Assembly: GCA_002256995.1 (NCBI GenBank) | Contig: NCGX01000017.1 | Span: 1 to 58,358 of the forward strand | DNA: 58,358 nt | Direction: 5' to 3' | From: Hydrogenophilales bacterium 16-64-40 | GTDB taxonomy: Bacteria; Pseudomonadota; Gammaproteobacteria; Burkholderiales; Thiobacillaceae | Part shown: positions 54,466-58,358 of the stretch, in pieces | Position numbering within the stretch: position 1 is the first letter of the stretch | Layout of the letters: the number at the start of each line of letters is the position of its first letter | Notes under the pieces: generated by a model | The model's database searches: none | Told to the model about the DNA's origin: nothing | The model's input: the letters and a program-made list of their open reading frames with translations, nothing else | Position numbers and translations under genes: made by a program

Positions 54466-55130
54466 AGCCCGCGGTCATTCTGCTCTCCGGCGGGCTCGAC
54501 TCCGCCACCGTGCTCGCCATCGCGCATGAGGCGGGCTACGCCTGCCACGCGCTGAGCCTCGACTACGGCCAGCGCCACAATGCCGAACTGGCCGCCGCCG
54601 CGCGCGTGGCGGCGAGCCTCGGCGCCGTCGAGCACCGGGTGTTGAAGCTGGGACTCAGCGACATCGGCGGCTCGGCGCTCACCGACGCCTCCATCGCCGT
54701 GCCCGAAAGCCCCACCGCCGGCATCCCGGTCACCTACGTGCCCGCGCGCAACACCGTGATGCTGGCGCTGGCGCTCGCCTGGGCCGAGGTGCTCGGCTCA
54801 CGCGACATTTTCATCGGCGTCAATGCCGTCGACTATTCCGGCTACCCCGACTGCCGTCCCGAATTCATCGCGGCGTTCGAGCAGATGGCCAACCTCGCCA
54901 CCCGCGCCGGCGCCGAAGGCGCCCGCCTGCGCGTCCACGCGCCGCTGCAGCATCTGTCGAAAGCGCAGATCATTCAGCGCGGCCGCGAACTCGGCGTCGA
55001 CTACGCGCAAACCGTCAGCTGCTACCAGGCCGACGCCGATGGCCTGGCCTGCGGCCGCTGCGACGCCTGCCGCCTGAGGCAGGAGGGCTTTCGCGCGGCC
55101 GGCATTCCCGATCCGACGCGATACGCCTAG
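54462..55130 (+). CDS. queC: 7-cyano-7-deazaguanine synthase QueC
   Basis: 222 residues from the ATG at 54462, overlapping queE. Makes preQ0 using ATP and ammonia. ATP motif [60 protein letters not shown], and the zinc site VSCYQ...[10 protein letters not shown]. Confidence 0.95.
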   Translation: MKPAVILLSGGLDSATVLAIAHEAGYACHALSLDYGQRHNAELAAAARVAASLGAVEHRVLKLGLSDIGGSALTDASIAVPESPTAGIPVTYVPARNTVMLALALAWAEVLGSRDIFIGVNAVDYSGYPDCRPEFIAAFEQMANLATRAGAEGARLRVHAPLQHLSKAQIIQRGRELGVDYAQTVSCYQADADGLACGRCDACRLRQEGFRAAGIPDPTRYA

Positions 55131-55286
55131 CAAACAGAAGCGTCAGGCGGGCGAGCGCGAGGCCTTGCCGGGGCTCATGGTATTTAATATCCAGTTGGCA
55201 TTCGGGGCGGAACCATTAGAATTCCGCCTGCATCCGGATCCTCGCGGCGCATGCCGTCCCTCCCTTTTCAAACTAGAGACAGACTC

Positions 55287-56495
55287 ATGATTTACGAAGA
55301 TTTTCTAAGCGCGCAATCGTTTTTCCTGTGGTCGACCTTCGCGATCGCCCTGATCATGGGCGCCGTGGTCAACAAGACCAACTTCTGCACCATGGGTGCG
55401 GTCTCCGACTGGGTCAACATGGGCGACACCGGCCGCATGCGCGCCTGGGTGCTGGCCATCGCGGTCGGCGTGCTGGGCGTGATGGCCCTCGAAGCGGCCG
55501 GCATGGTGAACGTTACCAGCACCTTCCCGCCCTACCGCCAGACCAGCTTGCCCTGGCTGGAATACGTGCTCGGCGGCGTTCTGTTCGGCATCGGCATGTC
55601 GCTCGCCTCCGGTTGCGGCAACAAGACGCTGATCCGTATCGGCGGCGGCAACCTCAAGTCGATCATGGTGTTCCTGGTCATCGCCCTGATCGCCTATTTC
55701 ATGATCAACCCCTTCCCGGGCAGCGACCAGACCCTGTATTCCACCCTGTTCTACCCGTGGACCAACCCCACCGCGATCGCTCTGAGCACCAACCAGGACC
55801 TCGGCGCGATGCTCTTCAGCGACGCCGCCAACGGCCGCATGATAATGGGGGGCGTCATCGGCGTCCTGCTGCTGGCCTGGGTCTTCAAGTCGGCCGATTT
55901 CCGCTCCAGCTTCGACAACATCCTCGGCGGCCTCGTCGTCGGCCTGGTGGTGCTCGCCGCCTGGTACATCACCAGCAACATCGCGGTCAACGCCGACGGC
56001 GAAATGATGTCGCTGCAGACCTACGTTCAGGAATGGGATATGTATGCGCCGGCCGATGCAGTCAAACCCGCCGCCGCCGGCCCGCTGGCCTCGCAGTCCT
56101 TCACCTTCATCAACCCGATGGGGCAAACACTGGGCTACGCGGCAAGCGGCTTCGAGCGCACCCTGCTCACCTTCGGCATCATGGCACTGGCGGGCGTCAT
56201 CGCCGGCTCCCTGTTGTGGTCGCTGATCTCGCGCAGCTTCCGCATCGAATGGTTCGCCTCCGGCCGCGATTTCGTCAACCACCTGATCGGCGCGATCCTG
56301 ATGGGCTTCGGCGGCGTGCTGGCGATGGGTTGCACCATCGGCCAGGGCGTCACCGGCTTTTCCACCCTGGCGCTGGGTTCCATCCTCACCTTCGTCGCCA
56401 TCGTGGTCGCCCGGCCATCATCGTGCCGGGCAGGCAAGATGCGCTTTCAAAAAAGCGTCATAGGCCTTTACCCCGGCGCACCGCATCGGCTATAA
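55287..56495 (+). CDS. YeeE/YedE family sulfur-compound transporter
   Basis: 402 residues from the ATG at 55287. About ten membrane helices with the cysteine-containing repeats of the TsuA/YeeE fold: VNKTNFCTMGAVSDW, GMSLASGCGNKTLIR, VLAMGCTIGQGVTGFSTLALGSIL. These cysteines pass thiosulfate or similar species through the membrane in TsuA. The last ~25 residues after IVVAR are polar and unlike a family end, and the stop lies within the tRNA-Lys promoter, so the 3' end may have been altered. The 156 bp before it hold no gene. Confidence 0.85.
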   Translation: MIYEDFLSAQSFFLWSTFAIALIMGAVVNKTNFCTMGAVSDWVNMGDTGRMRAWVLAIAVGVLGVMALEAAGMVNVTSTFPPYRQTSLPWLEYVLGGVLFGIGMSLASGCGNKTLIRIGGGNLKSIMVFLVIALIAYFMINPFPGSDQTLYSTLFYPWTNPTAIALSTNQDLGAMLFSDAANGRMIMGGVIGVLLLAWVFKSADFRSSFDNILGGLVVGLVVLAAWYITSNIAVNADGEMMSLQTYVQEWDMYAPADAVKPAAAGPLASQSFTFINPMGQTLGYAASGFERTLLTFGIMALAGVIAGSLLWSLISRSFRIEWFASGRDFVNHLIGAILMGFGGVLAMGCTIGQGVTGFSTLALGSILTFVAIVVARPSSCRAGKMRFQKSVIGLYPGAPHRL

Positions 56496-56496
56496 T
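56467..56496 (+). promoter_or_regulatory. sigma-70 promoter of tRNA-Lys
   Basis: -35 TTTACC (56467-56472), 18-bp spacer, perfect -10 TATAAT (56491-56496), 37 bp before the mature tRNA. It overlaps the last codons of the YeeE gene. Confidence 0.65.
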
Positions 56497-56533
56497 TTCG
56501 CGCTTTCGCGGACAGGATTTCAACCCCGTCCCC

Positions 56534-56609
56534 GGGCCGGTAGCTCAGCTGGTAGAGCAGTGGACTTTTAATCCATTGGTCCCGAGTTCGAATCTCGGCC
56601 GGCCCACCA
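56534..56609 (+). tRNA. tRNA-Lys (anticodon TTT)
   Basis: 76 bases including encoded CCA. Acceptor GGGCCGG/CCGGCCC, D arm GCTCAGCTGGTAGAGC, anticodon loop CTTTTAA with TTT, T arm CCGAGTTCGAATCTCGG. Its 3' end (from 56584) and the terminator after it are duplicated at 57388-57455. Confidence 0.97.
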
Positions 56610-56651
56610 GAATCAAGCAGAAGCCACGGGAAACCGTGGCTTTTTGCTTTT
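56584..56651 (+). repeat. left 68-bp direct repeat (attL-like)
   Basis: Begins GAGTTCGAATCTCGGCC inside the tRNA T arm and runs through CCA and the terminator. Identical over 68 bp to 57388-57455; offset exactly 804 bp. Confidence 0.95.
56622..56645 (+). terminator. tRNA-Lys terminator (first copy)
   Basis: AGCCACGG/CCGTGGCT with GAAA tetraloop and a T-run. The second copy in the right repeat is at 57426-57449. Confidence 0.9.
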
Positions 56652-56767
56652 CTCCCACCAGTCGAAATTGCGAGTGCTGGAGCCGGTCGTTTTGGATGGG
56701 ATGGCGGCGCTTGAAACGCGCTTTAATTAGCGCTATATTTGTAGCCGACACACTGAAGGGGAGAACC

Positions 56768-57019
56768 ATGGACACCATCTACGCCGACTACTCGATCAGC
56801 ATGACCGAGTTCAAAAAGAACCCGGCGCAGGTACTGCGTACGGCAGGCGAGAAGCCGGTGGCCGTGCTCAACCACAACCGCCCGGCGTTTTACATGCTTA
56901 CCCCCAAACTCTTCGAAGCCTTGGTCGAAGAATTGTCCGACCGGCATCTGGTTGAGCTGGTGCGCCAGCGCCTGGCATGCAAGGACACCGCCATCGAGGT
57001 GGATATTGACCAAATCTGA
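56768..57019 (+). CDS. Phd/YefM-family antitoxin
   Basis: 83 residues from the ATG at 56768 (GGGGAG upstream). N-terminal Phd/YefM DNA-binding fold: YSISMTEFKKNPAQVLRTAGEKPVAVLNHNRPAFYMLTPKLFEAL, then a C-terminal toxin-binding helix (LVEELSDRHLVELVRQRL). It overlaps the toxin gene by 14 bp. Antitoxins of this kind repress their own operon. Confidence 0.88.
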   Translation: MDTIYADYSISMTEFKKNPAQVLRTAGEKPVAVLNHNRPAFYMLTPKLFEALVEELSDRHLVELVRQRLACKDTAIEVDIDQI

Positions 57020-57335
57020 CGCAACCCAGGGTGCGTCGCGATACCGGCTCAAATTTCTGCCGGAAGCCATCGAGGAATGGAATGCCCTTGATGGCAGCGT
57101 CAAGGAAGTGCTGCGCAAGGCACTCAAGAAGCGCCTCCAGCAACCGCACACCCCCGGCGCGCAACTGCACGGAGACCTGCGCAATTGCTACAAGATCAAG
57201 CTGCGCAAGCAGGGCTACCGTCTGGTCTATAGCGTTGAGGACGATGCGCTGGTCGTGCTCGTGCTTGCCATCGACAAGCGCGAGGATATGGCCGCTTACC
57301 GGTCAGCCGTGGAACGCCTGCTCTCCAGCCAATAG
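57006..57335 (+). CDS. RelE/ParE-family toxin
   Basis: 109 residues from a TTG at 57006 inside the antitoxin gene; the first ATG would remove the conserved start. RelE fold: YRLKFLPEAIEEWNALDGSVKEVLRKALKKRLQQPHTPGAQLHGDLRNCYKIKLRKQGYRLVYSVEDDALVVLVLAIDKRE, with the basic/aromatic residues typical of ribosome-dependent mRNases. Neutralised by the upstream antitoxin. Confidence 0.88.
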   Translation: MTKSDATQGASRYRLKFLPEAIEEWNALDGSVKEVLRKALKKRLQQPHTPGAQLHGDLRNCYKIKLRKQGYRLVYSVEDDALVVLVLAIDKREDMAAYRSAVERLLSSQ

Positions 57336-57387
57336 CCGCCAGCTCCTCTGAAATACTGAAATATCGTGTCTGACCCCATTTCTGCTG

Positions 57388-57455
57388 GAGTTCGAATCTC
57401 GGCCGGCCCACCAGAATCAAGCAGAAGCCACGGGAAACCGTGGCTTTTTGCTTTT
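57388..57455 (+). repeat. right 68-bp direct repeat (attR-like)
   Basis: Perfect copy of 56584-56651: the last 26 bases of tRNA-Lys and the terminator. No tRNA 5' half precedes it, so it is not a functional tRNA. Confidence 0.95.
57426..57449 (+). terminator. duplicated terminator after toxin gene
   Basis: The same AGCCACGG-GAAA-CCGTGGCT stem with a T-run as after the tRNA; now it serves the toxin-antitoxin operon. Confidence 0.85.
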
Positions 57456-57617
57456 TTGTTTGTCGGGCAGGTGACGGAAATTGTCAGTCCATGCCGCAGA
57501 GGGGCAGGGCGGTTGGACGGGACGGGCTGCAGGGGTTTTTGATCAGACTGGAAAAACAGCAACAGAATCAAGGCGTGCCGGCCTGTCGGCGCAGTTTTCC
57601 CCGGCGATATCTAAAGT

Positions 57618-57633
57618 TGGCACGGCGTCTGCA
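57618..57633 (+). promoter_or_regulatory. sigma-54 promoter of pilin gene
   Basis: TGGCACGGCGTCTGCA fits TGGCACG-N4-TTGCW with one difference. Predicted start about 57645, 50 bp before the pilin ATG. Type IV pilin genes are classically sigma-54/PilR controlled. Confidence 0.8.
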
Positions 57634-57694
57634 CGTTAATGAGCCAGACACGGGAGGCTCGTGTTCCATTTGCCCAAACTTAAGGAGATTTGAC

Positions 57695-58096
57695 ATGCGT
57701 AAAGTACAACAAGGTTTCACTTTGATCGAACTGATGATCGTTATTGCCATTATCGGTATTTTGGCGGCGATCGCGATTCCTGCATATTCGAGTTATGTGG
57801 CCAAAGCCCAGGCATCTGAAGCCTTTTCATTGATCGATGGCGTGAGAACGCCGGTAAACCTGTCGTGGGGCGAAAACAGCACGTGTACTGCTACTGGCGC
57901 AAACCTGACGGGCAAGTACGGTGATTTAGTGGTCGCAGCCAGTGGTACGACTGGCTGTACGGCAACCTATACGTTCGATGCAGGAAAAAATAATGGCGGT
58001 AAAGTTGTGTCCACTTTCACTGGCGCAACTGGAGCATGGGCTTGCACAACACCCACCCAACCAACCGATACGAGCGTCACTATTGCGTGCCCATAA
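57695..58096 (+). CDS. pilA: type IV major pilin
   Basis: 133 residues from the ATG at 57695 (AAGGAGA upstream). Short leader MRKVQQG cut before [20 protein letters not shown] with Glu5 in place, followed by [16 protein letters not shown], then a globular domain with two possible disulfide pairs (STCTAT, TTGCTAT, WACTT, IACP). Assembled into type IV pili for adhesion, twitching and DNA uptake. The pilus assembly genes are not in the window. Confidence 0.93.
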   Translation: MRKVQQGFTLIELMIVIAIIGILAAIAIPAYSSYVAKAQASEAFSLIDGVRTPVNLSWGENSTCTATGANLTGKYGDLVVAASGTTGCTATYTFDAGKNNGGKVVSTFTGATGAWACTTPTQPTDTSVTIACP

Positions 58097-58155
58097 TGCC
58101 CGCGCAACAATAGCAACAAGGAGTAATTAGGGGTCAGACCCCAATTAACCACCCA

Positions 58156-58179
58156 AGCCCCTCTTCGGAGGGGCTTTTT
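58156..58179 (+). terminator. intrinsic terminator of pilA
   Basis: AGCCCCTC/GAGGGGCT with a TTCG tetraloop, then TTTT. Confidence 0.9.
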
Positions 58180-58301
58180 CTTGGAAAGAAGGAAAAAAAT
58201 GGGAGAAAAAAAATGGGGTCTACCATCGAATTTGTGGATAGAAAAACACGAGGAAAAATGGGGTCACCCATTAGCCGACCGTAATCAAGCGCGAACACTT
58301 T

Positions 58302-58329
58302 CCCGCCCACCTTTTTGATGGCGGGTTTT
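58302..58329 (+). terminator. second intrinsic terminator downstream of pilA
   Basis: CCCGCC/GGCGGG with loop CACCTTTTTGAT, followed by TTTT. Confidence 0.65.
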
Positions 58330-58358
58330 CTTTGCACAACCATCCTGCATCCTGCCTT

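Larger units (their letters stand above)
56584..57455 (+). mobile_element. small tRNA-Lys-integrated element carrying a toxin-antitoxin pair
   Basis: An 804-bp unit bounded by 68-bp perfect direct repeats of the tRNA 3' end plus terminator. The only genes inside are the Phd/YefM-like antitoxin and the RelE-like toxin. There is no integrase or transposase, so it is a non-autonomous or decayed island, or a tandem duplication product. The tRNA stays intact because the left repeat completes it. Confidence 0.8.
58097..58358. other. 262-bp end region with hairpins and repeats
   Basis: No gene seen. Holds the pilin terminator (58156-58179), a GGGGTC-A-GACCCC palindrome at 58130-58142, AATGGGGTC repeated near 58211 and 58257 in a purine-rich stretch, and a second terminator at 58302-58329. 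Confidence 0.55.

Noticed and set aside
55328-57019. 563-codon frame spanning the transporter, tRNA and antitoxin
   Set aside because: It is the transporter read out of frame running through the tRNA into the genuine antitoxin frame; only the last 83 codons are a gene.
57388-57455. Second tRNA gene
   Set aside because: Only the 3' third of tRNA-Lys is present; there is no D arm, anticodon arm or 5' acceptor strand.

Overview
The window reads as chromosomal DNA of a GC-rich, sulfur-oxidising betaproteobacterium, most likely a Thiobacillus-like organism. The reasons are a type I sulfide:quinone oxidoreductase under a FisR-type activator, a DsrC-family protein, a YeeE/YedE sulfur-compound channel, and betaproteobacterial gene orders (rpe-gph-trpE, trpGDC, ruvCAB, ybgC-tolQRAB-pal-cpoB-queEC). 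The genus is an inference from gene content; no ribosomal RNA is present.

Layout. 1-1285 holds the start of minD and all of minC. 1286-7800 is a minus-strand nitrate-uptake locus: nasT, nrtA, a single-domain globin, nrtB, nrtD, then three less familiar genes and duplicated scraps of the nrtD 3' end. nasT and nrtA each have a near-perfect sigma-54 promoter followed by an untranslated leader that contains an intrinsic terminator, which fits NasT being an ANTAR antiterminator. 7998-9290 is one unknown membrane-protein gene bracketed by ~250-300 bp inverted repeats. 9309-14291 carries an exported dienelactone-hydrolase-like protein, TonB, a copper P-type ATPase with a CueR-type promoter, and a Crp/Fnr regulator. 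14422-26460 is a stress-protein block: BLUF photosensor, PRC-barrel, large catalase KatE, DsrC-like protein, BON, CsbD, DUF421, hemerythrin, YqjD-like and two DUF1328 proteins. 26515-29044 is a two-component set: two response regulators and a convergent histidine kinase whose 3' end has a 73-bp tandem duplication.

29354-39870 is mltA, apaG, rpe, gph, trpE, trpG, trpD and trpC. The trp cluster is split between trpE and trpG by a fisR / small gene / sqr sulfide module with its own enhancer sites and sigma-54 promoter. gph is flanked by two related palindromic elements. 39902-48743 is a HerA-like ATPase, NDH-2, a ROK kinase, yebC, and ruvC-ruvA-(diguanylate cyclase)-ruvB-ybgC. 48740-55130 is the complete tol-pal envelope cluster and two queuosine genes. 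55287-58358 is a YeeE/YedE transporter, tRNA-Lys(UUU) carrying an 804-bp insertion that encodes a toxin-antitoxin pair between 68-bp direct repeats, and a sigma-54-driven type IV pilin.

The recurring theme is sigma-54 control (four strong promoter matches: nitrate uptake twice, sulfide oxidation, pilin) and small modules inserted into otherwise conserved operons (trp, ruv, tRNA-Lys).
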